Of a DNA stretch of 64,000 nucleotides, positions 21,892 through 32,894 are shown piece after piece. The position numbers and the translations under genes are program-made. Source of the stretch: Atriophallophorus winterbourni (taxonomy: Eukaryota; Platyhelminthes; Trematoda; Plagiorchiida; Microphallidae); the NCBI GenBank assembly GCA_013407085.1, contig JACCGJ010001812.1, positions 124,001-188,000 on the forward strand, read 5' to 3'. Every line of letters starts with the position of its first letter. The first letter of the stretch is position 1. Under the pieces are notes generated by a model. It was given only the letters and a program-made list of their open reading frames with translations, was not told the DNA's origin and did no database searches.

Positions 21892-23165
21892 TGTATCTTC
21901 AGAGAATAATGTCTGAGTACATGGTTGATTATTTGAAGAAAACAATTCTCGGACGGATCCTATATCTTGGTTTTGTTCTATGCGTGGATTTTGATTTTCA
22001 TTATCGAGTGTTTCTGTCACAAACGCAACATTGAATGATCTACCAGTTGCAAATTAATTTTATATACTCGAAGCTCAACGCGTACCATGAATACCATAAA
22101 ATTAATCGCGAAATCATAGAACCAGTAGCTTTAACGTAGCATTAAATTTAATCAGGAATTATATATATTTAAAGATCGAATTTTTCAAATGTTTCGTTCG
22201 AGAACAAGTCATCGAACTCACAAATTCACTTCAAGTCTAGGTCACCAATAGGCCAAGCAGATGGTGACACACGCTGGTATTTGAGGTTGACATGAAGCTG
22301 ACTCATCAACTTTTAAATCGCCTGGACAACTTCTTCAACTTTAAAAATCAAAATCAGTTAAAAGCAAATTTTTTCAGTTGATGAATCGTAGGTAGGCTGT
22401 TAACTTAATTTTGAAAAGTGAAAGCAACACACTAATATCACATATCTTGAAGTTAAATTATATTTTTGCGAGAAATATCCAAAATGCTGTGCACATATAA
22501 ACCTATAAGTTTCAGCATACTTTTGTATATTACAGCGATACTAGTGTATATATATATATATATATCGTTCAAAACATACATCTGGTATTAGATTAATGTG
22601 AAATGGAGAGGACCAAATCAAAATAATAATGAAAGAAAACCCTCACACCTCAATTAAAAATGCGTAATTTGATGAATGACATATTCTTTCGCTTAAAATT
22701 CCAAAGTTTTATTTCACACAACTTTTAGTTGTTCTTTTCATTTCGCCGTTTATTTTTCACAGTTTGGTAATTTCACGATAATTATACAGAAACGCGACGC
22801 TAGATTTTTGAGGTCCATACACCATGTAACTCTTAATTCCTAAGCGTTGATTAACGATGTCGACAGAAGTTCAAACAAAGAACTGCTCTGTCAATCATAT
22901 CTTGCACTCACTCGCAAATTTCCCACTGATCATATTAATATTAAACACTACCTTCATTGGGATTCAACATTCATAATATATAGAAGATGACCATGTAACA
23001 CAAACTGATATGTATGATAAACGAGAAGTTGAACTCAAGCATTTATATCGCGATGAATCACGCACAGAAAAGCTATATCTTCATAAACAATCATATTTGA
23101 CAGTAAGCAGTTTCAAGGTCTCGCACAACAGGTTTGATCAAAAGTTCAATTGATTTCCTTATTTT
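21892..23165. other. AT-rich intergenic DNA
   Basis: No gene or RNA recognised. A TA run lies at about 22546-22565. Nothing else stands out before the LINE at 23170. Confidence 0.5.
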
Positions 23166-23403
23166 ATGTTGGTTGCTGGCCTCCTTCTGTCGAAGTTTAC
23201 AATTGTTGTACATCACAATCGCGTGAATTTTCATGTTCTACAGCTTTTCATATTGAGTAAACAGTCCGATTCGGAAAAAAATTATCTCTCCGGCGACGCC
23301 TGCACTATTGTCAGAACTCGGTCTTCTGTGTCTGCTCCTCCCCAGCTTGCAGACGACGCTTCACACAATGCCTCCAATGTGAGCTGTCAAGAGCATGTTG
23401 TTC

Positions 23404-23857
23404 TTAACTCGTGGGGTCAATGTCAAGAGCTTTCATATCTCTTTTGCAAACGTCTTTGTACCGCAAGTGCGGTCTGCCCAATGGTCGACTTCCTAATTGC
23501 AACTCACCATAGAGTTGATCTTTCGGAATACGACACTTTTCCATTTTTGTTGACGTTGTTTTTAGGCTATTGCAGGCGGCGCTGTCGTAGTATGTTGAAC
23601 ATGCTCTGCAAACCAGCTTTTGAAAGCAATTCAGCATTAGTCACTTTGTCCATCCACACTATGTTCAAGATACGGCGGATGCTTGCTAAATGGAAAGCAT
23701 TCAGCTTCCGCTCGTGTATTGCTTGTGTGATCCAGGTTTCACTAACGTACTGTAAAGTATTTAGTACGCACGCGCTGTATACCATCATCTTTTTCTTTAA
23801 AGTCCAATCACGTACACCCCAAAAATGATAGTTTAATCGGGATATAATGACAGCCAA
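23404..23857 (-). pseudogene. LINE RT C-terminal region
   Basis: Two frames: 23857-23567 reads RLNYHFWGVRDWTLKKKMMV, LQYVSETWIT, and RRILNIVWMDKVTNAELLSK ending LRQRRLQ; then 23530-23404 reads MEKCRIPKDQLYGELQLGSR and RYKDVCKRDMKALDIDP. The order RILxxxWxDKxxNxELLxxxG, MxxxRIPKxLxYGEL, GRPxLRYKDxxKRDMK is standard for this LINE type. A frame change lies around 23560. It matches the protein of 5-406. Confidence 0.85.
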
Positions 23858-23949
23858 TCTAAAATCTAACCGCGTGTCTAGCGAGAGATTTTTCGCAACA
23901 TTTGAACCAAGATATGCGAAATGATCTACTGGTTCAAGCTGACGGTTTC

Positions 23950-25050
23950 CAACAGTGATGATTGAAGGTTATACAATCCACTGAAAGGGAATTTGGTCAT
24001 GCTCATGCAATTTGTTAGCCCAAAGTCTTGCATGCCGAGAAAATAAGTACATTAGCAACTGGAGGTGTTCTTGGGAGTGAGCAATACAGCAAACAGCTGT
24101 CGTCGGCAAACAGCAGGTCACGGATTATCACATCCTGTTCTTTTGTTTGAGCTCTCAGTCTGTTCAGGTTCAAAGGCTTGCAAATATTTCGCCTGAGTAC
24201 GTAAATGATTTGTGTACTCGTCATAAAAGCGTTCTTCAGAAGCAGAGCTAAGAAAATGCCGAAAAGAGTGGGAGCAAGAACACACCCTTGTTTGAGGCCT
24301 GGCGAATTTCAAAGGCTTCTTAACTGAAGTCGGTAAAATGAACTGAGCCCTACATACGTTGATAAAACGAAATAACGAGTTTGATCTGTCTTGGGATTCA
24401 GCCTATCTGGTCAAGTATTTTGAAAATCCTTTCCTGCTGACGTAGTCGAATGACTACGTTAAATAACAAATATCGTATAATGGCATACGCTGTTGTTGAC
24501 ACTTTTCTTGAAGTATTCTCAGGGAGAAGATCATGTTAACGTTCAATCTTCCCCTGCCGAAACCACATTGAGTTTCGAAATAAACTCTATCTGCCAAAAC
24601 TAGTAGGCGGATATGTAAGACTCTAGCGAACAATTTGTCAATAACATTCAGAATGGCGATTCCTCTGTAAACGTTGCTGCTGCATCAATCATACTTATTC
24701 TTGAATAGCGTGATGATCTTTGTCTCTCGCATCTCTTGTGGGACACTCTCCTCCTGTCAGCACCGACGAAGCAAATGGTGAAGCGGTTGTAATAATGATG
24801 CTCTACAGCATTTGATGAGCTCAGGTGGAATTCCGTCGTCCCCAGGGGCCTTCTCATCCGCTTAGCGGTCGATAACCTCATTAAGAGTGGGGGTAGTATC
24901 TAGGTGTTCAATGGTCGGCAACCGCTCAACATCTTCAAGTACATGCGGTAAAACCACACTGTTCCTGGTGTGAGAAAAGAGAAGTTCTATACTCATCTCT
25001 CCATCTGCTGATTTTTGGCGACAAACGAGTTACCAGATACAGACTTAATG
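23950..25050 (-). pseudogene. LINE reverse transcriptase core, broken
   Basis: Minus-strand frames include a DEKAPGDDGIPPELIKCC-like stretch (about 24860-24800), TKIITLFKNKYD (about 24735-24700), a GLKQGCVLAPTLFGIFLA-like block (24305-24250, in another frame than its neighbours) and DLLFADDSCLLYC (24125-24085), the catalytic FADD box. Stops and frame changes throughout show it is inactive, though the FADD residues remain. Confidence 0.75.
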
Positions 25051-26193
25051 GGAGCCATTTTAAGTTTGTTTGGACCAATGTCTCTGTTGATCACATCATA
25101 CATACCTTGAAAATTTCCAGTATCCGCAGCTGTTTCGATACCGAGGCTAATTTTAGTCAAATATTCATTTGCACATCATTTGCAGTCTGTTGAACTTTAT
25201 TTCTAGCTGCTCTTGGAATTCGTTATTTTTCCTCTGTTGGTATAACTCTGAACTTCATGAATGCTGAACATATGTTGTCCAACACAGCGGTCATCTTAGA
25301 AGCTTTTGCTTCGAACGAGTCGCTCGTTCGAGATTTTTTCGGATCGGAAATGGAAATTGCTTCTCGCCATACAGTTTTTTGGCGATTTTCCGTTATCTCG
25401 AGCCGATTGAAGTGAAGTTGTCTTGTTAAACTCGGATTTGAAGGCTTTTGCAAATCGCGCAGTTAGATTAGGTTCGAGTGACGTCTATCCCTGGTTTAGC
25501 AGACAGTTTAATGCGGTGAACTATCGACTGAAATATCTTCAGTTTTGCACAAAGCAGCGAAAGGTCAGTGTCACGATTTGCGCTTTGATATGATCCGGTG
25601 AGGAATACGCTTCGTATATTGGTGCACCTGACAAGAATAAGATCAAGCTGATGCCAATGCTTGTGGCGAGGATGTTTTCAGAAGACCCAATGTTGTGGTT
25701 TTTTGAAAGAAAGTGTTACTGACAAGCAGACTAAACTGTGTGCACGGTTCTGAAAGGCGTTGTCAATTTTCATTGGTTTACCTACTCCAAACCTTCCGAG
25801 GAAGTTTTGTCAAGACTCGCAATCTGTACCAACTCTGGAATCGAAATCACCCATTACCGCTGAGCAGTTATTTTGTGGCACGTTTTGAAGGACTGTCATG
25901 TGTTACGACTGGACGTTCCAGGTTCCCAGTTTAGAACCGACCTTTGTTGAGATCTACGCCAGTCGAGTAATAGCCTTTAACCTGTATCCTCTGCATTCTA
26001 TATTATTCTGCATAGAAGTGGTATGTAGTGTCCTCTCCATTAGTGCGTTGAAATGTACGCCAGGGCAGTTCAATATGGAGACCTAGCTGTTGCCCATACA
26101 GCAAATGCACCCTCTCCACGGCATCACCGAAACCGAAGGAACAGCTAGGCTGATACGTTTGGACAACGATGCCGTCGCAGGATTTGGCATGAC

Positions 26194-26211
26194 GAAGTTG
26201 AATACAACTTC
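26194..26211. repeat. 18-bp near-palindrome in LINE leader
   Basis: GAAGTTGAATACAACTTC: 8-bp arms identical to 15543-15560, with a mismatch only at the centre. Its conservation in both members of this LINE family, whose flanks have diverged, hints at a constraint. Confidence 0.7.
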
Positions 26212-26849
26212 GAAATGCTTAACATGACTTTAACTCCAGAGTGTAATCGAAATCGACTCCTGAAGTTTTTCCATGATTGGATGTATACACAAGGCAGTGG
26301 ATGTTTGAGATAAAGAGTTTCCTTCCCCTATGTAAAAAGCCTTCATAAAATAAAGAGCTCCACTTGCCCGAAGCAAGCCGGTTTTGAGGCGGCAGTCAGC
26401 CGGTCTCACCCCTTCTCCTGTCAGTAGAAGCAGTTATGCAACATCACACCAGACCTATTGTACAGGCCAGGAGCTGTTCACCAAAACCGCTTCAGGCGTG
26501 ACAACATTGGATCTTCTTTTATAAAATATACAAAAATCGACGTATTCCTAAGTAGTTTTCACTAATAAATTGGATATATTACATTTCAATATAAAAAATA
26601 AAAATATTATTCGTAGTATTTATATATGTATATATTTTTTGTTATAAAGCAGATATGTATATATGATCACAATTTGAATCTATTATTCACGCCGCTCACG
26701 CGTTTTGTTTTCGAACAAGTATATATATATATATATATCCATTTCGAAAATATTACTCACGTATTCCGTTCTGTGACAAGATATAGTGGGTGATTGTTTT
26801 GGCTCGTCTGCCGTGTTACGTTGAGAAAGGGTTCTTCCGTTGATTGGGC

Positions 26850-26932
26850 ATATAGATATATATATATATATAGATATATATATAGATATATGTATTTTAT
26901 ATTATATATATAATATATATATATATATATAT
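26850..26932. repeat. TA/GATA microsatellite
   Basis: An 83-bp run of TATA with GATATA interruptions at the centre of the LTR palindrome. Confidence 0.9.
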
Positions 26933-26939
26933 GCACAAT

Positions 26940-27120
26940 CAATTGGAAAACACTTCTCAACGTTACACGGCATACAGAACCAAAACAATCACTCACGATA
27001 ATCTTGTCACAAAACGGAATACGTGAATAATATTTTCAAAATGGGTACATGTTGTTTATGTGCAATATAACCAAACAATGACGAAATAAAATAAAATATA
27101 CAATGTTGAAAACAGTATAG
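26940..27120 (-). repeat. LTR-like terminal repeat, 3' side
   Basis: About 175 bp similar to 29973-30155 in the same orientation, sharing CAACGTnnCACGGCATACAG, AATCACnCACGA, CTTGTC, ACAATGACGAAAT and AATAAAATAAAAT. Adjacent on the inner side is a purine-rich tract on the minus strand (27123-27132), as expected next to a 3' LTR. True LTR ends are not resolved because the outer side runs into the TA repeat. Confidence 0.65.
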
Positions 27121-27289
27121 TACTCCCTCCCTAGAGATTTATAAGAGTAGAAAGCTCGAATTAAGGAGGTTAATCCGCGTGTGCTACAAGATTAGCATGC
27201 CACCTTGGCTCTACGACCAGATCGAGTATTTTTTAATTGGGGAGGTTGAGTCAGAAGATGGTTGAGAGAATTCACATAGCAGTGTTCAT

Positions 27290-28026
27290 TTGGTTGACTA
27301 ATAATAATTGACTAAACCAATGATTCGACGCAACTGTCGCAGAGAAGTGGCACATGGATAGTAGTCAATTGATGATAGCTTATCGGACAACGGGGCGAAT
27401 TCCGTATCGATCGATCTGATGTCCTGAAATTTCGAGGAATGAGAAACCTAAAAGGGATTTACCCAGTTTAACGACAACGACAAACTGAAAAGTCGCTGAA
27501 ACAGATGTTCTGTATGTTTCACTTCAGACGAACTAGCAATGTTGACCTTATCAATATATACATGAATAACAGTTAATCCTCGGAAAAATTGATCCATGAA
27601 TCTCTAAAATGTTTGAGCAGCGCTGTGTAAACCAAAGGGAATTTTTAGAAATTCGAAAAGACCACAAGTTGTGGTGATGGCTTTTTTCTGGATATCTTTC
27701 TCGGCGACAGGTATCTGGTGATGAGCAACCACAAGTTCCAGTTAAAAAAACACAGTCTTTCCACGCAAGTTAGGTGCGATGTCATGTATGTGGGGAATAG
27801 GGTAGCGATCAGGAATTTTAACTCTGTTAAGAGCACGGTAATCTTCACATAGACACCAAGCGTCAGCTTTTTTCTTCTCCATCATGTGAAAAGAGCTTGC
27901 CCAGGGCGATTTGGATGGTCGTATGTTTCCAAGTTGAAGCGTGTGTCCAAACTCAATCTTTGCTACCTCGAACTTGTTGGTGGCCAAACGACGGTGTCTG
28001 TTTAACACCGGAGGACCATGGGTCAA
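27290..28026 (-). pseudogene. Ty3/gypsy reverse transcriptase, mutated active site
   Basis: Starts with THGPPVLNRHRRLATNKFEV and LQLGNIRPSKSPWASSFHM, the classical Ty3/gypsy RT N-terminus, then YRALNRVKIPDRYPIPHIHD. After a frame change come HHQIPVAEKDIQKKAITT and FLKIPFGLHSAAQTF, and an in-frame stop. The catalytic box (27547-27558) reads YIDK instead of YIDD, removing one of the two metal-binding Asp residues. RNase H does not follow. Family role: copies element RNA to DNA; this copy cannot. Confidence 0.8.
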
Positions 28027-28299
28027 AATTTGGTGTTTGACGTCATGTTTTACAGTAGCAGAATGCGATAACGGTTTAAAACCTTTATAAATTGTTATAG
28101 TAAGTCAATGAACGCTGATTGGATGTTCGGGGTAAGTACTGGAATGAAATAATCATTTTTAAATTTTCAATAAGCTTACGTCCAGCTATATTGATTAAAA
28201 GGTTGAAATGAGAAAAGAAATCTGCACTCAGAAGTGAAACGTTGACATCGACAAGCTTGAAAATCCATCGAAAGTTACGTCGAGACGTATTTCGACAGA

Positions 28300-28560
28300 A
28301 AGTGATCTTTGACCGAAAGTAGACATTTTGTGCCTTTTGCCGCCTGTTCTTGCGTTCTATATCGGCGCCACCAGCGTCGATTAGGAATCGCACTTTCGTA
28401 AACCTGTCGACAACTTACAAAAGACGAATATGAGTGCTGCCCGACAGAGCTGTCGCGTCTAATGCCTGGTCTCGTGTTTTCCCTGGTATGATTGCATGAC
28501 ATTTGTATCTTGTGTGGTCGATGATTACGAGAATTAGTACGAGATTGTGCGACGTTATAA
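28300..28560 (-). pseudogene. Ty3/gypsy aspartic protease fragment
   Basis: In mixed frames (28568-28275 and 28393-28085) the minus strand gives VDRFTKVRFLIDAGGADI. The family consensus has a DTG active site in a context like FLVDTGAEVSV; here it is DAG (28370-28378), so Thr is replaced. Upstream, KCHAIIPGK near 28500 could be the remnant of a gag zinc knuckle. A frameshift lies at about 28390. Confidence 0.6.
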
Positions 28561-28633
28561 ACTTGCATGGATAAATTATGGAAAACTCTTCGAAATCTCG
28601 TGATTCATGATTGATCGATAGTTCGTTCGCCGT

Positions 28634-29047
28634 CTATACAACACCTCCCCTTTTTGAAAAAAAATGAACAAATGGGACGATCTCTGAGCAGGTTATCTTT
28701 GGCTGGATTCTGGTTTTATAAACTGAAGGCTTTCGGTAACGCGTTGCTGGCTGGTTGATACGGCCTTTGGGTAGAACTTCTGTTTTAATGGGGATTTCTC
28801 GTAGAAACATGTTTGATGGTCGTTTTGTGTACTTAGAATTTCCATATCGTTGACTGAGATGTATTTTGTATATGCTATTTTCCATTTTCCTAAACATTCC
28901 TTCTGGCATCCAGAACTTCCGATGGTGACGTATGTTCTCTACATAAACTTGATCCTCACTGGAAATTATTTTCGGTCTTGCACCACAGTGTTTGTTTAAC
29001 TGAGGTTCGATTCTGTAATTATATTTGTGCTGTCGAGCAGTCAACAA
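28634..29047 (-). pseudogene. LTR-element integrase C-terminal fragment
   Basis: A 137-codon frame with LNKHCGARPKIISSEDQVYV, ENIRHHRKFWMPEGMF and ENSIYKIHL. The pattern DQVYVxNxRxxxKWxPGxxxxxxxxxYxV is the C-terminal DNA-binding (SH3-like) part of Ty3/gypsy integrases. It is followed on the minus strand by an A- then G-rich tract (about 28650-28640) like a polypurine tract, so this may be the 3' end of a different copy from the RT at 28026. Confidence 0.55.
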
Positions 29048-29482
29048 TTTTATGAATCGCCGGCAAGCGTATCTCGAAACAACTGTTTTTTACACGACTG
29101 ATTACATAATGTTTCTCGTTAAACTGTTTAACGTCACCTTTCTGTCGAAATTCAGACATGACATCAGGGACTTTGTTTCGTCGTATTCTTTTACCAGTTA
29201 ATTCTCTCCTGATTCTCCTGCTGAATGAAACAGAATCTGCGGCTGAGATTAAAGGCAGTGCATGTTGTGCTCTCATTCCTGATTCAGATTTATGCTTCAT
29301 CACACTCCGACATTTTTCACTGACTTTTTGTAACTTACGGTCGGGGTCGGACTGTAGCTTTGATTCAAATTTAGTTGGTAACTTATAAGTCCTGTGGGAT
29401 GGAACTCATCTTCTGTAGTAGCCTCTTCTGTGTTCATTTCTAATTTCACTTAATCGAATTTGACTTCATTTATTGGATGCGA

Positions 29483-29977
29483 CTAAATTTCTTCGAAGTT
29501 ACTCACTGAACTTTGAACTGATTCTTCTGAGCTGGAACTGTTGATTAGATGTGATGCGACTTTTTCTATTAATTGCAGCTGAATATTGAATAATTCTTGT
29601 AGGAAGTCCAGCGGTACTGATATTTTTGACACGTTAATGAATTGTTCCGCACCCCGTCTCCAATCGAATAGTGCTTCGATTTGTACAAACCAGATGAGAG
29701 TGTAGTTCATGCCATACGACGGAGGGTTGAATTGTGACATAGCGTCTGTAGAAATATCCTCACATAGTGTATCACTAAATGCTGACTTAATATTTATTTC
29801 GTAAATGAAAATATGTCTGACAGAGAAATCAAAATAAATGGGAGTACCTGGTACGAACCAAACTTTCGAAAAGAAAATTCTTCGAGGCTCGCCAACTTGT
29901 AGCGGTTGATCCAGCGTAAATTTTACCAGAAACAGCGTAAGCCTTCTGATTATTGTACCCAATAAACCTGAACGCAC
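29483..29977 (-). pseudogene. Gag-like ORF of the LTR element
   Basis: A 164-codon frame starting just inside the 5' LTR. In its second half, SQFNPPSYGMNYTLIWFVQI then EALFDWRRGAEQF followed by LDFLQELFNIQL resembles the gag capsid start of invertebrate Ty3/gypsy elements (PPFxxxxPxxWFxQxEAxFxxR). No zinc knuckle is seen before the stop at 29483. The first ATG-to-capsid stretch may not be real coding sequence. Confidence 0.5.
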
Positions 29978-30160
29978 TTCTCAACGTACCACGGCATACA
30001 GATCCAAATCAATCACACACGACAGACTTGTCGCAAAACAGAACACGTGAGTGGCGTGAATAACATATTCAAATAGTTTGCATATTTACATGTGTGCTTA
30101 TAACAAAACAATGACGAAATCTGTACGAAGAATAAAATAAAATTAACAACGATAAAAATA
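29973..30160 (-). repeat. LTR-like terminal repeat, 5' side
   Basis: Direct repeat of 26940-27120 (see that entry). It lies just upstream of the gag-like ORF on the minus strand, as a 5' LTR should. Similarity ends near 30155 (AATAAAATTAACAACG). Confidence 0.6.
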
Positions 30161-30600
30161 TCAAAGTTTCAGCGAGTTCCACATGAGTAACTATGTGGTC
30201 AAGCAAACATCACAACGAAAATATGTTTGAAACCCATTTCACAAAACCATATTAATGATCACCGTTAATTATCATGTGGTTCATATTTTGCTAATAATTA
30301 CACATCATTTCCCTCATTATTCATAGTAGCTTAAACGAGTTTCGATGAGATTCGACATTTCAGATTCACATATCAACTTTTATTTGTGTTTATCAAAATA
30401 TAAACTCCATGGTATAATATTTCGATGGTGACCATTAATGAATTGGATCATTCTAAATGATTACTTATAATTAGCTGTCTGATATCATTACTTGGATTTG
30501 GCTCTAAATTTTGCTGTTATGTCTGCCGACCTTTAACAGAAAAACTGGGAATTTACCTGCATCTCAACAACTATGTTAAAGGATTTATTAAGTACTGTTG

Positions 30601-32129
30601 TAGTGAATTACTTTCACTTTATAACTTTGTATTTCTTTATTTATTTATTTTATTTTACACCAAGTCATGCCATGCATGATCATTTGTTTTCATGAATGAG
30701 TACAGCAAATAAAACGGTAATTATACAAATGTTAAGGTCAAACATAAATACATTTTTTGTTAACAACCGTAAAAAATAGTTGGATAACATTTGTACAGAT
30801 GGTAGCTTGTTTAAACATAAAGTTGATAGAACATTGGAAAAATAAATGATAAAGTTTCATGTTTTTAACGAATACAACAGTAATTGTTTGAAATGGGTTA
30901 ATTACAGTTTGGGTAGGTCAGAACCACAAGTTTATTCATGTATGATGTTCCGAATGCAACTTCAAACGCAGATAATTGTATAGGGAGTTCACTTCATCGA
31001 GTCACGGAGATATGAGTTGTATCGCCATTTCAAGAACTGTGAGAGTGTATTTTGTTGAATTTCAACAATTCAGAAAAGTAAATTCTCAAGAAAAAAGTTA
31101 TATGTTATGTTGTAGTGAATTACTTTCACTTTGTAACTTTGTATTTCTTTTTTTCTTTATTTTATTTAACACCAAGTCATGCCATGCATGATCATTTGTT
31201 TTCATGAATGAGTACATCAAATAAAACGGTAATTATACAAATGTTAAGGTCAAACATAAATACATTTTTTTGTTAACAACCGTAAAAAATAGTTGGATAA
31301 CATTTGTACAGATGGTAGCTTGTTTAAACATAAAGTTGATAGAATATTGGAAAAATAAATGATAAAGGTTCATGTTTTTAACGAATACAACAGTAATTGT
31401 TTGAAATGGGTTAATTACAGTTTGGGTAGGTCAGAACCACAATGTTTATTCATGTATGATGTTCCGAATGCAACTTCAAACGCAGATAATTGTATAGGGA
31501 GTTCACTTCATCGAGTCACGGAGATATGAGTTGTATCGCCATTTCAAGAACTGTGAGAGTGTATTTTGTTGAATTTCAACAATTCAGAAAAGTAAATTCT
31601 CAAAAAAATTTATATGTTATGTTGTAGTGAATTGCTTTCACTTTGTAACTTTGTATTTCTTTTTTTCTTTATTTTATTTTACACCAAGTCATGCCATGCA
31701 TGATCATTTGTTTTCATGAATGAGTACATCAAATAAAACGGTAATTATACAAATGTTAAGGTCAAACATAAATACATTTTTTGTTAACAACCGTAAAAAA
31801 TAGTTGGATAACATTTGTACAGATGGTAGCTTGTTTAAACATAAAGTTGATAGAATATTGGAAAAATAAATGATAAAGGTTCATGTTTTTAACGAATACA
31901 ACAGTAATTGTTTGAAATGGGTTAATTACAGTTTGGGTAGGTCAGAACCACAATGTTTATTCATGTATGATGTTCCGAATGCAACTTCAAACGCAGATAA
32001 TTGTATAGGGAGTTCACTTCATCGAGTCACGGAGATATGAGTTGTATCGCCATTTCAAGAACTGTGAGAGTGTATTTTGTTGAATTTCAACAATTCTGAA
32101 AAGTAAATTCTCAAGAAAAAAGTTATATG
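30601..32129. repeat. Tandem array, three units of 512 bp
   Basis: Three near-identical head-to-tail units starting at 30601, 31113 and 31625 (GTAGTGAATT then CTTTCACTTT). The spacing is exactly 512 bp between starts. Units differ by scattered changes (for example TTTATTTATTTATT in unit 1 against TTTTTTCTTT in units 2 and 3). Read on the minus strand, the unit ends in TGTAAAATAAAATAAAG, an A-rich tail with AATAAA, and the array begins about 30 bp after the stop of a minus-strand LINE. It is probably the LINE's 3' UTR in triplicate. Confidence 0.95.
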
Positions 32130-32159
32130 TCACTTTAAAATGTTTTATACCTAAAAATA

Positions 32160-32894
32160 TCAAAAGCCTTTTATGCCGTATAAGTATAAATTATCTATAG
32201 TTGTATTAATTAGAAATAGCTTACATAATTTATTCGGAGATAAAATGGAGTTGAGTTGCTTTTTGAATTCAGTTTGTGAAGTGCTCATTCTTATATTATT
32301 GGGAGGTGAATCCCATGAACGAAAATATTTATAAATAAAGAAATCCGAATGAAATCCGTGCTGGTTTGATATGAAATAGTTTGGTGTCAAGTATTCTAGG
32401 GTGGCCTGTCTGACAAGATTCTCAAATATTCTAGCTGGAAGTGGTGTGTGATTAATGGGTCGATAATTGGTAACTGTATGTAGTGATCCGGACTTATGTC
32501 GAGAAATTACAACGGAATGTTTCCATTCTAAGGGGAAAGTTCCTGATTTGATAGACGTATTAAAGAGATTGAGTAGTAATAAAAAGAAGTCTTCAGATCC
32601 CATTTTGCATATTGCTTGTACGAAACCTTTTTCATCATGATTGTCGGAGATTGTAACTTGATTACAAACTTTACGTAAGTCAGAGGTATTAATTGTAATT
32701 GTGTCTAACGTATTGCATGGAGGGTGTAATAATACCTCTGGATAAGAGTAGTTATTATATGAAGCATTGAAAAATAAAAAAAATTCTTCGCAAACAGCAA
32801 AAGGCTCAGTCACTACTGTGCAATTATTACCATGTTGATCTTGTTTAATGATATAGTTTATTTTATCTGAATTTTCCGATGCCCTAGCGTTCAT
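32160..32894 (-). pseudogene. CR1-like RT with in-frame loss of the catalytic core
   Basis: An open frame of 244 codons. It contains RT N-terminal motifs IKSGTFPLEWKHSVVISRHK, VTNYRPINHTPLPARIFENL and ISNQHGF, where the fingers and palm should follow. Instead it passes directly into FRSWDSPPNNIRMSTSQTEF and KKQLNSILS, the last residues of the LINE C-terminus. The frame is preserved across the join, so a deletion of the FADD palm and thumb (several hundred residues) must have been in frame. Confidence 0.7.

Larger units (their letters stand above)
23170..26505 (-). mobile_element. LINE with zinc-finger tail, near full length, degenerate
   Basis: Reading the minus strand from 26505: leader (26505-25950), endonuclease remains (about 25930-25480), linker, reverse transcriptase (about 25050-23950), C-terminal region (23860-23400) and 3' UTR (to about 23170). 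Its last part matches the 1-470 fragment, so both are one family. Many stops and frameshifts are present. Relative to 1-470 it has lost about 95 bp encoding the Cys/His tail (near 23290). Its leader lacks about 55 bp compared with the 15190 copy. Confidence 0.85.
26610..27120. repeat. LTR palindrome with TA-rich centre
   Basis: Right arm 26933-27045 and left arm 26739-26849 are inverted copies of one sequence (left CACGTATTCCGTTCTGTGAC; right, reverse-complemented, CACGTATTCCGTTTTGTGAC). The centre, 26850-26932, is a TA/GATA repeat. A further inverted fragment of the same LTR lies at 26610-26721, separated by another TA run (26720-26738). The right arm and sequence to 27115 match 29973-30155 in direct orientation, identifying them as LTR pieces of the Ty3 element. 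The palindrome could form a large hairpin. Confidence 0.75.
26940..30160 (-). mobile_element. Ty3/gypsy-type LTR retrotransposon, mosaic and inactive
   Basis: Minus-strand order: LTR (30155-29973), gag-like ORF (29977-29483), integrase C-terminus (29047-28640), protease (about 28410-28300), reverse transcriptase (about 28026-27290), polypurine tract (27132-27123), LTR (27120-26940). Two things are odd. The integrase C-terminus precedes protease and RT, whereas Ty3/gypsy elements have gag-PR-RT-RH-IN; and RNase H plus the rest of integrase are missing after RT. It is therefore probably a join of two copies. Both the protease and RT active sites are mutated. Confidence 0.75.

Noticed and set aside
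23166..23828. 220-codon ORF on the plus strand
   Set aside because: It is antisense to the LINE C-terminus and 3' UTR, whose motifs are clear on the minus strand; the plus-strand translation has no domain.
30601..32129. CRISPR-like or satellite centromere array
   Set aside because: Only three long (512-bp) units without spacers; a eukaryotic tandem repeat next to a LINE is the simpler reading.
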